Shown one piece after another: positions 18,635 to 27,186 of a stretch of DNA of 64,000 nucleotides. The stretch's first letter is position 1. Each line of letters begins with the position of its first letter. The stretch covers positions 1,922,001 to 1,986,000 of the forward strand of contig NZ_JAABNS010000001.1 in the NCBI RefSeq assembly GCF_009928425.1. The letters run 5' to 3'. The DNA comes from Pseudarthrobacter sp. ATCC 49987. GTDB taxonomy: Bacteria > Actinomycetota > Actinomycetes > Actinomycetales > Micrococcaceae. Below the pieces are notes generated by a model, which was given only the letters and a program-made list of their open reading frames with translations, was not told where the DNA came from and did no database searches. The position numbers were made by a program, and so were the translations under genes.

Positions 18635-18848
18635 ACCTGATCCTGACACGGCCGGGCCCCCTTGAGTATCCGCCAGCCCGGCAAACGACGTCAACGGCAC
18701 CCTCACGGGCGCCGCTATCAGTTCCTCGCAGCGCCCGTGACGTTTTCGAGGACGACGGCGAGGCAACCCGGTCCCGGCATCAACGCTTGGAAGTGGCCCT
18801 TGGCCCTGAGTCCGCCCTGGTCTCGCCGCCGCCGCCAACTGGGTGCGG

Positions 18849-19029
18849 GGGCTGGGCAAGACACCATCGTGGTCCATGACGCCCCAAGCTTCGCGAGTTC
18901 GCGGCTGGGCGTTGCACTGGCGCTGGAGGCCACGCGCATGCATCCGGACCGCTGCGGATCCTCCGCGACATGGTGGCGCGCGGCGAACCCGGGGGCAAGT
19001 CCGGCAAAGGGTTCTACGACTACTCCTAA
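18849..19029 (+). pseudogene. 3-hydroxyacyl-CoA dehydrogenase remnant with internal deletion
   Basis: The plus strand reads DTIVVHDAPSFASSRLGVAL and then ALEATRM, a typical C-domain entry of 3-hydroxybutyryl-CoA dehydrogenases. It jumps, with a frame change near 18945, to PLRILRDMVARGEPGGKSGK and then GFYDYS and a stop at 19027-19029, the usual C-terminus. About 60 residues between are missing, and the whole NAD domain upstream is absent. I see nothing recognisable in the remaining part of this gap (18635-18848), which is GC-rich and open in several frames. Confidence 0.75.
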
Positions 19030-19121
19030 ACTGTTACGGTCCAGCCCGGCGAATGGCGGCCAGCGACTTCGCTGGCCGCCATTGTGTCCAGGCGAGTAGT
19101 CGTGGCGACAGCCTCCTGGGG

Positions 19122-19886
19122 TCAGATCGTGAGGATTACCGGTCCGTCTTCCGTGATGGCTACGGTGTGCTCACTGTGCGCGGTGCGGGCCCCTGTTGCA
19201 CTTCGGAGTGTCCATCCGTCCGGGTCGGTGACGAGGTCGACCGTATCCGCCATGACCCACGGTTCGATGGCCAGCAGCAGGCCAGGGCGGAGTCGGTACC
19301 CGCGGCCGGGCCGGCCCGTGTTGGGGATGTGGGGATCTTGATGCATCGTCGACCCGACGCCGTGCCCACCGAACTCGGTGTTGATGGCGTAGCCGGCAGC
19401 TGCAATGACGGATCCGATTGCGTTGGAGATGTCCCCGATACGCGCTCCGGGGGTGGCGGCCGCGATTCCGGCTTCGAGTGCCCGCTGGGTCGTCTCGATC
19501 ATCATGGAGTCCAGAGGGTTGGTTGATACTCCGACGATAAAGCTGACGGCGGCATCGGTGACGATCCCATGAAGGGACGCAGCCAGGTCAAAGGTGAGGA
19601 GATCGCCATTCCTGAGGACATAGTCGTAAGGCATTCCGTGGAGCACGGCGTCGTTGACTGATGTGCAGATAAAGTGACCGAAGGGCCCGCGGCCGAAAGA
19701 GGGCGCGTAATCGACATAGCACGAGTGAGCGCCAGCTTCGGCGATCATCTCCCCTGCCCACTGGTTGATCTCAAGGAGGTTTGTGCCGACCTCGACCCGC
19801 TCCCGCAAACTCTGCAGAACTGTGGCGATGAACCGTCCGCTCACCTTCCCCCGCTGAAGTTCAACCGGGCTGAATATTTCGGTCAC
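19122..19886 (-). CDS. map: type I methionine aminopeptidase
   Basis: A 254-residue pita-bread-fold enzyme that removes the initiator methionine. Metal ligands are in place: YDYVLRNGDLLTFDLAASLHG (Asp), GIVTDAAVSFIVG (Asp), EFGGHGVGSTMHQDPHI (His), LLAIEPWVM (Glu) and the last Glu in VAITEDGPVILT. It diverges from a small XRE regulator gene, and a double operator-like repeat lies between them. This suggests a second, conditionally expressed map rather than the housekeeping gene. The N-terminal extension found in actinobacterial MetAP1c is absent. Confidence 0.9.
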   Translation of the reverse strand: MTEIFSPVELQRGKVSGRFIATVLQSLRERVEVGTNLLEINQWAGEMIAEAGAHSCYVDYAPSFGRGPFGHFICTSVNDAVLHGMPYDYVLRNGDLLTFDLAASLHGIVTDAAVSFIVGVSTNPLDSMMIETTQRALEAGIAAATPGARIGDISNAIGSVIAAAGYAINTEFGGHGVGSTMHQDPHIPNTGRPGRGYRLRPGLLLAIEPWVMADTVDLVTDPDGWTLRSATGARTAHSEHTVAITEDGPVILTI

Positions 19887-19914
19887 TGGATCGTCCTCTC
19901 ACATTTTCCAATAA

Positions 19915-19939
19915 CTATACCGGTAATGCTATACCGGTA
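19915..19939. promoter_or_regulatory. double palindromic operator between map and XRE regulator
   Basis: Two direct copies of CTATACCGGTA (19915-19925 and 19929-19939), each holding the palindrome TACCGGTA, start 14 bases apart in the 67-base divergent promoter region. The likely binder is the XRE protein at 19954, by position only. The second copy ends 14 bases before that gene's ATG. Confidence 0.65.
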
Positions 19940-19953
19940 CTATTGTTGGAATC

Positions 19954-20256
19954 ATGGTCAGACTCCCACTTACTCCCGCCGAAGTCGAACGAGGACAACG
20001 TTTGGGCGCACTACTGCGTCAAGCGAGGACGGATCGCTCCATGTTCGAGGTGGCGGTGGCCGCAGACATCTCCCCGGAGACACTACGGAAGATCGAAACA
20101 GGCCGTGTGGCCACTCCCGCGTTCTCCACGATCGCGGCGATCGCCACGGTGCTCGGTCTTTCACTCGACGATGTTTGGTCCTCAATCAACAAGCCGACGC
20201 CAGCGTCCGGGCGCGAACACGTCTCGGACCAGCGCCCTGACCGTCTGGCGTCTTAA
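19954..20256 (+). CDS. XRE-family transcriptional regulator
   Basis: A 100-residue one-domain regulator. The helix-turn-helix spans about residues 17-70 (LGALLRQARTDRSMFEVAVA, ISPETLRKIETGRVATPAFS, IAAIATVLGLSLDDVW). A short polar tail follows. Start at ATG 19954 fits the compact divergent layout with map. It probably controls itself and map through the repeated TATACCGGTA sites just upstream. No ligand domain is present. Confidence 0.85.
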   Translation: MVRLPLTPAEVERGQRLGALLRQARTDRSMFEVAVAADISPETLRKIETGRVATPAFSTIAAIATVLGLSLDDVWSSINKPTPASGREHVSDQRPDRLAS

Positions 20257-20424
20257 GACACGATGGGAGCTGGCCCTGGAAAAGTACGGCCCCCACGCAG
20301 AACGGCGGCTGCCGCTTCCCCAGGGTGTGGCAACCGCCGTCAACAGCGTCTTAGCTCTGGCCACTCCGCCGGAGTGAGTACCTTCAGGTCGAAGCCTTCG
20401 GAGCCCGCCTCGCGGACTTCTCCT

Positions 20425-20560
20425 TCAGCTCTGCGGTGGGCGGTGAGCCAAGTTCGCTTCGAAGAGGTCCTTGGCGGGCACTCCATGCTCCGCGGCAAGA
20501 TTGAGCATCCGTGCGGTGGCCGCCAGGTTGTAGGTGGCCAAAATGTTGTTGGGGGATTTT
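20425..20560 (-). pseudogene. possible C-terminal coding remnant, family unknown
   Basis: On the minus strand a frame reads NNILATYNLAATARMLNLAA, then EHGVPAKDLFEANLAHRP and a stop at 20425-20427. The composition looks like a true protein C-terminus, but no start or upstream part exists. It lies in the 513-base gap 20257-20769, between the XRE gene and the P450 gene. I see no other gene in that gap. Confidence 0.35.
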
Positions 20561-20769
20561 AACCAGGGTGGGGACGATCGAGCTCACGTGCCACGCTGCT
20601 CCCCTCCTTCGCACGACAGCCCCCACACAGCACGGACTGACTTCCGGCCCTTGCCACTGTCCAGCGGCACGGGCTGTCGGATAAAATCAGGGTCCTAAGG
20701 TCAATCGACCCGAGGCCCCGGCGGTTCGGTCAGGCCGATAGATCGCCGGGCTGAGCAGAGAGGCCAGCC

Positions 20770-21936
20770 ATGGACTTCGCCCCCGCCACTGAGAACCCGC
20801 TGGATCCCTTCCCCCATTACGAGAGAATGCGGGAAGCCGCACCCGTCTTTCACGACGAGCAATCGGAGAGTTGGCATGCCTTCCGGTACGACGATGTGCA
20901 GCGGGTGCTGTCCGAACATGCCAGGTTTTCCTCGCGGATGCATGGCGACGACCAGTCCGGGACAGGTCACCTGTTCGCGTCGAGCCTGATCACCACCGAC
21001 CCTCCGCGGCACAGGCAACTACGGTCCCTGGTGACGCAGGCGTTCACACCGAAAGCCGTGGACGCGCTTGCCCCCCGCATCTCACAGCTCACGGAAGAAC
21101 TTCTGAAGGGGATCGCTTCCCTTGGAACAGCAGACCTGATCCAGGCATTGGCGTACCCACTGCCGGTCATCGTCATCTCGGAGCTTATGGGCGTGCCCGC
21201 CGAGGACCGTGACCGCTTCAAGCTGTGGTCCGACGTCATTGTCAGCCAAACGCGGACCAGTGCACCGAACGAGGACCACCACGCCACCAACCAGGAGATG
21301 ACCGAATACTTCCTGAACCTGATCGAACAGCGCCGGAGCCGGCCCGGTAACGACTTGATCAGCAACCTGCTCTCCGCCGAGATCGACGGGCAGCAGCTGA
21401 GCGTGCCCGAACTGCTGGGTTTCTGCAGTCTGCTGCTCGTCGCCGGCAACGAAACAACCACCAATCTGATAGGCAATGCGGTTCTTTGCTTTACCGAAGT
21501 GCCCGGCACCATCGAACGGCTGCAGAAGGAGCCGTCACTGCTCCCCCAGGCCATAGAGGAAGTACTCCGCTTTCGGTCCCCCGTCCAGTCCATGTACCGG
21601 ATTTCTGTTGCCGAAACCACCCTGGGCGACGTTCACATTCCGGCCGGCGCCCCGCTCGTGGCTTGGATCGGCTCCGCGAACCGCGATGAGCGGCAATTCC
21701 CGCGGCCTGCCCAGTTCGACATCGACCGGGACCAGATCCGGCATCTGGCGTTCGGCCACGGCATTCACTTCTGCCTCGGCGCCCCGCTGGCAAGACTTGA
21801 AGCACGGATCGCACTGGAGGCCATCCTGTCAGGGCTGCCAGGACTGACCGTCGCCCCGGGATCGCGCCTTGAGCGGATGGACAGCACCATCGTCTATGGA
21901 CTGAAGACCCTCCCGGCCAACTGGCACGCAGCCTGA
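20770..21936 (+). CDS. cytochrome P450
   Basis: A 388-residue soluble bacterial P450. It shows the I-helix oxygen-activation segment LLVAGNETTTNLIG, the K-helix ExxR in EEVLRFRSPVQ, and the heme loop FGHGIHFCLGAPLARLEAR with the cysteine ligand. These resemble CYP107-type enzymes, but subfamily and substrate cannot be fixed by eye. No ferredoxin or reductase gene is adjacent, so electron partners must lie elsewhere. The ATG at 20770 is preceded by AGAGAGGCCAGCC. A persulfide dioxygenase copy with its own operator follows on the same strand. Confidence 0.93.
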   Translation: MDFAPATENPLDPFPHYERMREAAPVFHDEQSESWHAFRYDDVQRVLSEHARFSSRMHGDDQSGTGHLFASSLITTDPPRHRQLRSLVTQAFTPKAVDALAPRISQLTEELLKGIASLGTADLIQALAYPLPVIVISELMGVPAEDRDRFKLWSDVIVSQTRTSAPNEDHHATNQEMTEYFLNLIEQRRSRPGNDLISNLLSAEIDGQQLSVPELLGFCSLLLVAGNETTTNLIGNAVLCFTEVPGTIERLQKEPSLLPQAIEEVLRFRSPVQSMYRISVAETTLGDVHIPAGAPLVAWIGSANRDERQFPRPAQFDIDRDQIRHLAFGHGIHFCLGAPLARLEARIALEAILSGLPGLTVAPGSRLERMDSTIVYGLKTLPANWHAA

Positions 21937-21972
21937 ACGCACCGCTGCCGCCCCACACGGTCGGCTTGCAAC

Positions 21973-21988
21973 ATACCCCCAGGGGTAT
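21973..21988. promoter_or_regulatory. CstR/CsoR-type operator
   Basis: Palindrome ATACCCCCAGGGGTAT, 68 bases upstream of persulfide dioxygenase copy 2. It is the same 16 bases as the site upstream of copy 1, although the surrounding sequence is different. Confidence 0.85.
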
Positions 21989-22042
21989 TACCGTTGTTGG
22001 TAAAGAAACGGAGAATCCCTCCCGGGACTCCCCCACCACCCA

Positions 22043-23458
22043 ACGAAGGAGAGCACATGCTTCTGGAACGCATTTACGATGAGGACCTCGCCCAGGCCAG
22101 TTACTTCATTGGTTGCCAGGCCAAGGGCGAGGCGCTGGTCGTTGACCCGCGCCGTGACATCGCGGTGTACCAGTCACTGGCTGCCAAGAACGGCATGAAA
22201 ATCGTTGCCGTGACCGAGACCCACATCCACGCGGATTTCCTCTCGGGCACCCGGGAGCTGGCGGCCGCGACCGCTGCCACCGCTTATGTTTCCGGTGAGG
22301 GTGGAGCGGACTGGCAGTACGGTTTCGAGGCTGAACGCCTCCATGACAATGATGTGATCACTCTGGGCAACATCACGGTGAAGGCGCTGCATACGCCCGG
22401 CCACACCCCGGAGCACCTGTCGTTCCTGGTCACCGATGGTGCGTTCGCCGACACCCCCGGGTACCTGCTCTCGGGTGACTTTGTCTTCTCCGGCGACCTG
22501 GGCCGGCCGGACCTGCTCGATGAGGCCGCCGGCGGCATCGACACCCGGTTCGCCGGGGCCAAGGATCTCTTCGTGAGCCTGCGGGAGAAGTTCCTGACCC
22601 TGCCGGACCACGTCCAGGTCCACCCGGGCCACGGCGCCGGCAGTGCGTGCGGGAAGGCCCTGGGCGCGATCGCGTCCTCCACGGTCGGCTACGAGCGGCT
22701 CTACTCCTGGTGGGGCCCCTACCTGGCGGCCAACGACGAGCAGGGCTTCATCGATGAACTCCTCGATGGCCAGCCCGACGCGCACGCGTACTTCGGCCGG
22801 ATGAAGCGCGAAAACCGGCAGGGCCCGGCCGTCATGGGCGAACGCGCCCCGCTGGCCGAACTCGACCTCGCCGCCGTCGCGAAGGACCTCGCCGCGGACA
22901 CGGTGACGTTCATCGACACCCGCGCCAACGACCAGGTCCACGAAGGCACCGTCACCGGCTCCCTCAACGTCCCGGCCGGCAAATCCGTCGCCAGCTTCGG
23001 CGCCTGGGTGGTGAACCCGGAAACCGACAAGAACCCGCTCGTGCTCCTGGCCCCGGACCAGTCCGCCGCGCACCAAATGTGGGACCACCTGGTCCGCGTC
23101 GGCATCGACAACGTCGCCGGCTACGTCACCGGCTTCGCGGGCCTGCCGGCCAGCACCCCGAAACTCATCGCGCCCGAGGACCTCGAAGGCTTCGACGCCG
23201 CCATGGTCCTGGACGTCCGGAACCGCACCGAGCACGCCGCCGGACACATCCCGGGCTCCCACCAGCTCAGCGGCGGCCGCGTGATGTGGCACCTGGACGA
23301 GCTCCCGGCCGAGGGCACCATCGTGTCCTACTGCCAGAGCGGCGTCCGGAACTCCGTTGCGGCCAGCGCGCTGCGCCGCGCCGGCTACGACGTCGTCGAA
23401 CTCGACGGCAGCTACGCCGCCTGGGCAACCCGGCAACCCCTGGCATCCATTGCCAGCA
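22043..23458 (+). repeat. 1,416-bp inverted repeat, copy 2
   Basis: Near-identical inverted partner of 8873-10288. The match begins at ACGAAGGAGAGCAC, just before the gene, and ends at the penultimate codons. The terminators after the two copies differ. Confidence 0.9.
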
Positions 23459-23463
23459 ACTGA
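22057..23463 (+). CDS. persulfide dioxygenase-rhodanese fusion (CstB-like), copy 2
   Basis: Same 468-residue architecture as the copy at 8868-10274: metallo-beta-lactamase domain (THIHADFLSG, HTPGHTPEH, SGDFVFSGD), a degenerate rhodanese, and a C-terminal rhodanese with the cysteine in YCQSGVRNS. Differences seen are AAATAATAY instead of AAATGATAY and a final Asn instead of Ser. ATG 22057 follows GAAGGAGAGCAC. It has its own operator upstream and a strong hairpin downstream, so it can be induced independently of the main CstR operon, about 1.5-5 kb away. Confidence 0.93.
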   Translation: MLLERIYDEDLAQASYFIGCQAKGEALVVDPRRDIAVYQSLAAKNGMKIVAVTETHIHADFLSGTRELAAATAATAYVSGEGGADWQYGFEAERLHDNDVITLGNITVKALHTPGHTPEHLSFLVTDGAFADTPGYLLSGDFVFSGDLGRPDLLDEAAGGIDTRFAGAKDLFVSLREKFLTLPDHVQVHPGHGAGSACGKALGAIASSTVGYERLYSWWGPYLAANDEQGFIDELLDGQPDAHAYFGRMKRENRQGPAVMGERAPLAELDLAAVAKDLAADTVTFIDTRANDQVHEGTVTGSLNVPAGKSVASFGAWVVNPETDKNPLVLLAPDQSAAHQMWDHLVRVGIDNVAGYVTGFAGLPASTPKLIAPEDLEGFDAAMVLDVRNRTEHAAGHIPGSHQLSGGRVMWHLDELPAEGTIVSYCQSGVRNSVAASALRRAGYDVVELDGSYAAWATRQPLASIASN

Positions 23464-23497
23464 TCCAGGCACCATCTGAAGTGATTGAATGACCGTG

Positions 23498-23530
23498 AGG
23501 GCGGCGGACCGGCAAACGGTCCGCCGCCCT
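23498..23530 (+). terminator. terminator of persulfide dioxygenase copy 2
   Basis: A perfect 13-bp stem (AGGGCGGCGGACC and complement) with a 7-base loop, then TTACT. It lies 35 bases after the stop codon. Confidence 0.8.
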
Positions 23531-23673
23531 TACTGTGCCAGCCAGCCGACCTTAGCTGTTGGCCCGCCACCCGGGAGGCCGGTATGTTTCAGGGGAACCG
23601 CGTTGGGGCTGATGGTTTCCAACAGTCGGGTTGCCTGCGCGGATGTGAGCCCTTGAGGCTCGGGCACCGGCGC

Positions 23674-24120
23674 TCAGCCTTGGATTGTATCCGCGCCGCT
23701 GCGGACGACCAGCACCGGGCAATGGGCATGGTGCACCGCATGGCTGGATACCGAGCCCAGCAGCATTCCGGCGAAGCCGCCATGGCCACGCGATCCGACC
23801 ACCAGGAGATCCGCCCCCGCAGCAGCTTTCAGAAGCACTTCGGCGGGATGGCCCTCCCTCACTTCACCGGTGACCGGAACCCTGGCTGCGGATGACCGCT
23901 GCAAAGCGTCAGCGTGCACACTCCGGGCATTGTCTCCGAATGATTCATGGTCCTCAGCCCTGCCGGCGGCGTCACCTATGACGGGGTAGTGCCAGGCTGT
24001 GACAACGTAAACCTCCCCTGACCGCAGCCGCGCTTCTTCAAGGGCCCAGTCAAGAGCCGCCAGCGAAGAGTCCGACCCGTCGACGCCGACAACAATCCGA
24101 AATACCATTCCTGCCGCCAT
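23674..24120 (-). CDS. universal stress protein (UspA family)
   Basis: A 148-residue single Usp domain. The N-terminal IVVGVDGSDSSLAALDWAL and the ATP-binding loop VVGSRGHGGFAGMLLGSVS (Gly-x2-Gly-x9-Gly-Ser) are both intact, so it is probably an ATP-binding member. GGGAGGCACA precedes the ATG at 24120. It is transcribed towards the hairpin after persulfide dioxygenase copy 2. No direct link to sulfur stress is shown. Confidence 0.9.
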   Translation of the reverse strand: MAAGMVFRIVVGVDGSDSSLAALDWALEEARLRSGEVYVVTAWHYPVIGDAAGRAEDHESFGDNARSVHADALQRSSAARVPVTGEVREGHPAEVLLKAAAGADLLVVGSRGHGGFAGMLLGSVSSHAVHHAHCPVLVVRSGADTIQG

Positions 24121-24277
24121 TGTGCCTCCCGCTATGGAAACCGCGTCTTCGCGGCACTATGTCGTCCGGCAACGCCAACAATCCTCCCGATACGCAGGGG
24201 AATCAAGAGGCTCTTCCTGCCGGAGGCGGACGTGGTGACGACGCCTCGCACCCCTGCCTCATCAGAGAGCGGAGACG

Positions 24278-24673
24278 CTATGCCTGGCGCAGCCCACGGC
24301 CCCGTGACGAGGCGAGACTAACCAGCCATTCAGTTGCCTCCGCGCGCGAGGTGAAGTAGGCGTGCGGACAGAAGCCGTGCCGTCCCAGGGCGGCCGCCAC
24401 AACCTTGTCGACGACGGTGGATCCCACCATAGCCACAGCCGAGACGGCCCTGGCGCGTTCAAAGGCGCCCCTCGCCGCGGCACTCATGGTCACATCAGAG
24501 ATTTCGACCAGGAGAGGCAACGCCCGGCCGGCGCTCAGGCCCTGCATCTTCTCGATGGACTTCATGGCGTCGTCAAGGTCGACCTGTGAACCTGGCCTCC
24601 AGAACAGGTGAAGAAACCCTGCCCCGCTGACACCGAGCCGCCCTTTCCCGCCTGCAATCAGGATTTCTTCCAC
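24278..24673 (-). CDS. STAS/SpoIIAA-like small protein
   Basis: A 131-residue protein, MEEILIAGGKGRLGVSGAGF, with a fold pattern like the STAS-related domains common in Arthrobacter: an initial four-strand part, LPLLVEISDVTMSAAARGAF and VSAVAMVGSTVVDKVVAAAL. The residue normally phosphorylated in anti-sigma factor antagonists is not obvious. Its role is unknown; a stress-signalling function is a guess. The gap 24674-24890 after its start carries no convincing gene. Confidence 0.6.
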   Translation of the reverse strand: MEEILIAGGKGRLGVSGAGFLHLFWRPGSQVDLDDAMKSIEKMQGLSAGRALPLLVEISDVTMSAAARGAFERARAVSAVAMVGSTVVDKVVAAALGRHGFCPHAYFTSRAEATEWLVSLASSRGRGLRQA

Positions 24674-24890
24674 GACATCCCCCTAGGCACGACACGCTAC
24701 CCTTTCGAAGGCTTTAGCCGCCCCGGCACGCCGGACTGGCTGCAGCCAGCACGTTAATTTGGTGATCCGCGGGGTCCCGGCCTCCCGGCGTTGCCGAGGG
24801 CCCGAGCAGGAGAAGTCGGCCGGCAAGTGTTTCTTGGCGAAGCTGTTCGGATGGTAGGTCGACTCGCCCGGCACGGGCGTTGAGGAACAG

Positions 24891-24924
24891 GAAAGCGCCG
24901 GAGGACATGTCCTCCGGCGCTTTC
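24891..24924. terminator. bidirectional terminator hairpin
   Basis: A perfect palindrome from 24891 to 24924 (arm GAAAGCGCCGGAGGACA). On the plus strand it is followed by TTC TTCTTT, and on the minus strand the arm itself ends in a short T-run. It closes the tauE operon coming from the right and insulates the left side. Confidence 0.85.
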
Positions 24925-24945
24925 TTCTTTCCCTTGCAGGCACGC

Positions 24946-25710
24946 TCAGGAGAGGAGCGCCTGGGCTGCGACGTAGGCGGCGATCACCAGGACCAGGATG
25001 CCAAAGCCGCGCTTGAGTGCCTTGTCCGGGATCCTGCTGCCGATCCGCCCGGCCGCGAGCGAGGCGACCATCGCCGTTCCGGCGAAGGCTGCCGTGACGG
25101 CCCAGTCGATCTGCAGGTCACCCAGGTGGGCGGCGAAGCCGGCGGCCGAATTGATCACGATGATCACCAGGGAGGTCCCCACTGTCACCGCCATCGGAAG
25201 CCCGAGAACCAGGGTGAGCGCCGGGACGATCAGGAAGCCGCCGCCGACACCGAGCAGGCCGGTCAGGAACCCGACGACGGCGCCGGTCGCGATTGCCTTG
25301 GGGAGGCAGCTGCGCCAGTTGACCCCGCCTCCGGGCAGCGCGCAGGAGCCGCCCGCGGAGGTGGAGGGCATCAGCATCCGGATGCCGGCGAAGACCATGA
25401 TCGCGGCGAAAGCCAGGAGCAGGATCTTCGGGTCCAGGAGCCGGTTGACCATCGCGCCGAGGTACGCGGTGGCGGTGCCTGCAGCGCCGATGATCAGCGC
25501 CAGTCTCCAGTTCACCCCGGTCCGCAGCCGGGGCAGCACCGCGACGGCGGAGGAGGCGCCGACGACGACCAGCGACGTCGGGATGGCCGCGGCAAGCGGC
25601 AGCCCTACGCCATAGACCAGGGCGGGCACGGCGAGAATTGACCCGCCGCCTCCGACCAGGCCCAGCAAGCCGCCGACGATCAGCCCGAACGCCGCCGCGG
25701 AGAGGATCAT
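24946..25710 (-). CDS. TauE/SafE-family sulfite exporter
   Basis: A 254-residue membrane protein with eight likely helices and two copies of the TauE glycine motif: GGLLGLVGGGGSILAVPALV near residue 15 and GFLTGLLGVGGGFLIVPALT near residue 140. The family exports sulfite, thiosulfate or sulfoacetate. Its ATG overlaps the stop of the upstream rhodanese gene (ATGA), so the two are translationally coupled. As the last gene of the CstR operon it would remove sulfite made from persulfides. Confidence 0.9.
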   Translation of the reverse strand: MILSAAAFGLIVGGLLGLVGGGGSILAVPALVYGVGLPLAAAIPTSLVVVGASSAVAVLPRLRTGVNWRLALIIGAAGTATAYLGAMVNRLLDPKILLLAFAAIMVFAGIRMLMPSTSAGGSCALPGGGVNWRSCLPKAIATGAVVGFLTGLLGVGGGFLIVPALTLVLGLPMAVTVGTSLVIIVINSAAGFAAHLGDLQIDWAVTAAFAGTAMVASLAAGRIGSRIPDKALKRGFGILVLVIAAYVAAQALLS

Positions 25711-26315
25711 GCCCGGGCGTCCAGGTTCTGCAGGGCCTGGTGCGCGGTGGGCTCGTTCGTGGAGCGGTTCCACGGCATCTTGGAGAGCATCTGGCCCATG
25801 GCACAGCTGTTGGTCGCGGCGGAGAACGTCAGCCCGGCGCCAATGCCGCCGGCAACCAGTCCCAGCTTCGGTGAGACAAATTTCGACGCGACGATACTGG
25901 CGAGGACCAGGGAGCCCGCGGTCATCCGGACCTGGCGTTCCAGGGCCCAGGTGCCACGGCCGCGGACCACGTTGCCGCCGGCGGCCGCGTAGGCGGGGAC
26001 TCCCCCGGACAGGACGCTGGCGCTGGCCAGGCCGACGGAGTCCAGGTGTTTGCGGGCCTGCTCGGCCCGGTTGCCGGACTGGCAGACCAGGACCACGCGG
26101 GTGCCCATTTTGGCCGCGAACTCTTCAGTGTGTTCACTGAGCATCGGCAGCGGGACATGATACGAGCCCTTGATGTGCAGGGAATCGAACTCGGCACCAC
26201 CGCGCACGTCGATGATCATCAGATCATCGTGGTTGTCTTCCCAGGCTTTCAGGGTCGACGCATCGATGGACTGGGGGGCGGAATCATGGGCGTTGGTCGT
26301 CTTCAGGGAAGTCAT
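25707..26315 (-). CDS. rhodanese with DUF2892 membrane tail (YgaP-like)
   Basis: A 202-residue protein. A rhodanese domain (about 15-115) has the active loop VLVCQSGNRAEQA; it is followed by two hydrophobic helices (MTAGSLVLASIVASKFV; LGLVAGGIGAGLTF) and a conserved Cys (NSCAMGQML), the arrangement of the inner-membrane sulfurtransferase YgaP. ATG 26315 follows GAAAGAGACT. Position between a free rhodanese and TauE suggests sulfur transfer at the membrane. It overlaps tauE by four bases. Confidence 0.9.
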   Translation of the reverse strand: MTSLKTTNAHDSAPQSIDASTLKAWEDNHDDLMIIDVRGGAEFDSLHIKGSYHVPLPMLSEHTEEFAAKMGTRVVLVCQSGNRAEQARKHLDSVGLASASVLSGGVPAYAAAGGNVVRGRGTWALERQVRMTAGSLVLASIVASKFVSPKLGLVAGGIGAGLTFSAATNSCAMGQMLSKMPWNRSTNEPTAHQALQNLDARA

Positions 26316-26473
26316 AGTCTCTTTCGGTATATCTTGGAGCATTTCTCGTGGCGGATCCGCGTTTGCGCGAAGCTGCCGCCCACCGCCCGGTTCCCCGTGT
26401 CACGGACACGGCCCGGGCAGGTGGAAGCCCGGGCGGCAGTTGGGGGGGCATGCCGCCCGGGCAGTCTAGTGGG

Positions 26474-26776
26474 TCAGCTGACGGGGAAGCCCGCAGCTGA
26501 CCAGTCGAGCATGCCGCCGGGCACGGTGTAGGCGGTGAAACCTGCGGCCGTGAGCTGGTCCGCGGCTGCTGCACTGCGGCGTCCGCTGCGGCACACGGCG
26601 ATGACGGGCCGGGACTTGTCCAGGTCGTTGAAGCGGCCGGACAGGTCGCCAAGGGCAATGTGCCTGGCGCCGGGGATCATGCCTTCGGCGACTTCAGCCG
26701 ATTCGCGGACATCCACAATCTGGGCGTCGCTGCCGCTCTTGAGCTGTTCGGCGAGCTGCTGGGGGGTGATTTCCAT
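26474..26776 (-). CDS. single-domain rhodanese
   Basis: A 100-residue sulfurtransferase, MEITPQQLAEQLKSGSDAQI, with the catalytic loop VCRSGRRSAAAADQL (Cys about residue 64) and the end GGMLDWSAAGFPVS. It is compact, with no extra domain. It lies between cstR and the YgaP-like gene; the 158-base gap after its stop holds GC-rich sequence and no gene. It probably carries sulfane sulfur between low-molecular thiols and the dioxygenase. Confidence 0.9.
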   Translation of the reverse strand: MEITPQQLAEQLKSGSDAQIVDVRESAEVAEGMIPGARHIALGDLSGRFNDLDKSRPVIAVCRSGRRSAAAADQLTAAGFTAYTVPGGMLDWSAAGFPVS

Positions 26777-26854
26777 GTGCTGGACCTTTCGGTGGACGGG
26801 GCTGTTGAGCTGCAAAAAGGGGTCTTCGGGTTTCTCAGGAACGGGGGGCCCGTT

Positions 26855-27184
26855 CTAGGTCAGGCGCAGGAAAAGTGCGCGGATTTCCGCCAACGTGAGG
26901 TTCCTGCCCGCATCCTCAGGCCGAACCGTACCTGTGGCGGGGAGGTCCGCAGGCTCTGCGAGGCAGTCGCGCATCGCCGTCGAGATCAGTTCGAATCCGG
27001 CTTTGTCCAGGGCTCCGCGGACCGCGGTCAGCTGGGTGACGACATTCCGGCAGTCAGAGCCGGACTCGACGGCGGCAATCAGGGCAGTGAGCTGCCCCTG
27101 GGCGCGCTTTAGACGGTTCACCGTGCGGCGGATGCCGGGATCCGGGCCGGGTTGGAGCTGCGGGAAGCTGGCGGTGGAGGACAT
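26855..27184 (-). CDS. cstR: CstR-like persulfide-sensing repressor (CsoR family)
   Basis: A 109-residue CsoR/RcnR/CstR-family helix bundle: RRTVNRLKRAQGQLTALIAA forms the basic first helix, then SDCRNVVTQLTAVRGALDKA with the first cysteine and ISTAMRDCL with the second. The histidine that copper-sensing CsoR places between them is absent (STAM at this site). Two cysteines and no His is the CstR pattern, in which persulfides cross-link the pair and release DNA. It follows a rhodanese gene by 2 bases and probably represses the operon and its distant operators. Confidence 0.88.
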   Translation of the reverse strand: MSSTASFPQLQPGPDPGIRRTVNRLKRAQGQLTALIAAVESGSDCRNVVTQLTAVRGALDKAGFELISTAMRDCLAEPADLPATGTVRPEDAGRNLTLAEIRALFLRLT

Positions 27185-27186
27185 GC

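Noticed and set aside
26855..27184. Copper-sensing CsoR
   Set aside because: The copper-ligand His between the two Cys residues is missing, and the neighbours are sulfur-transfer genes, not copper pumps.
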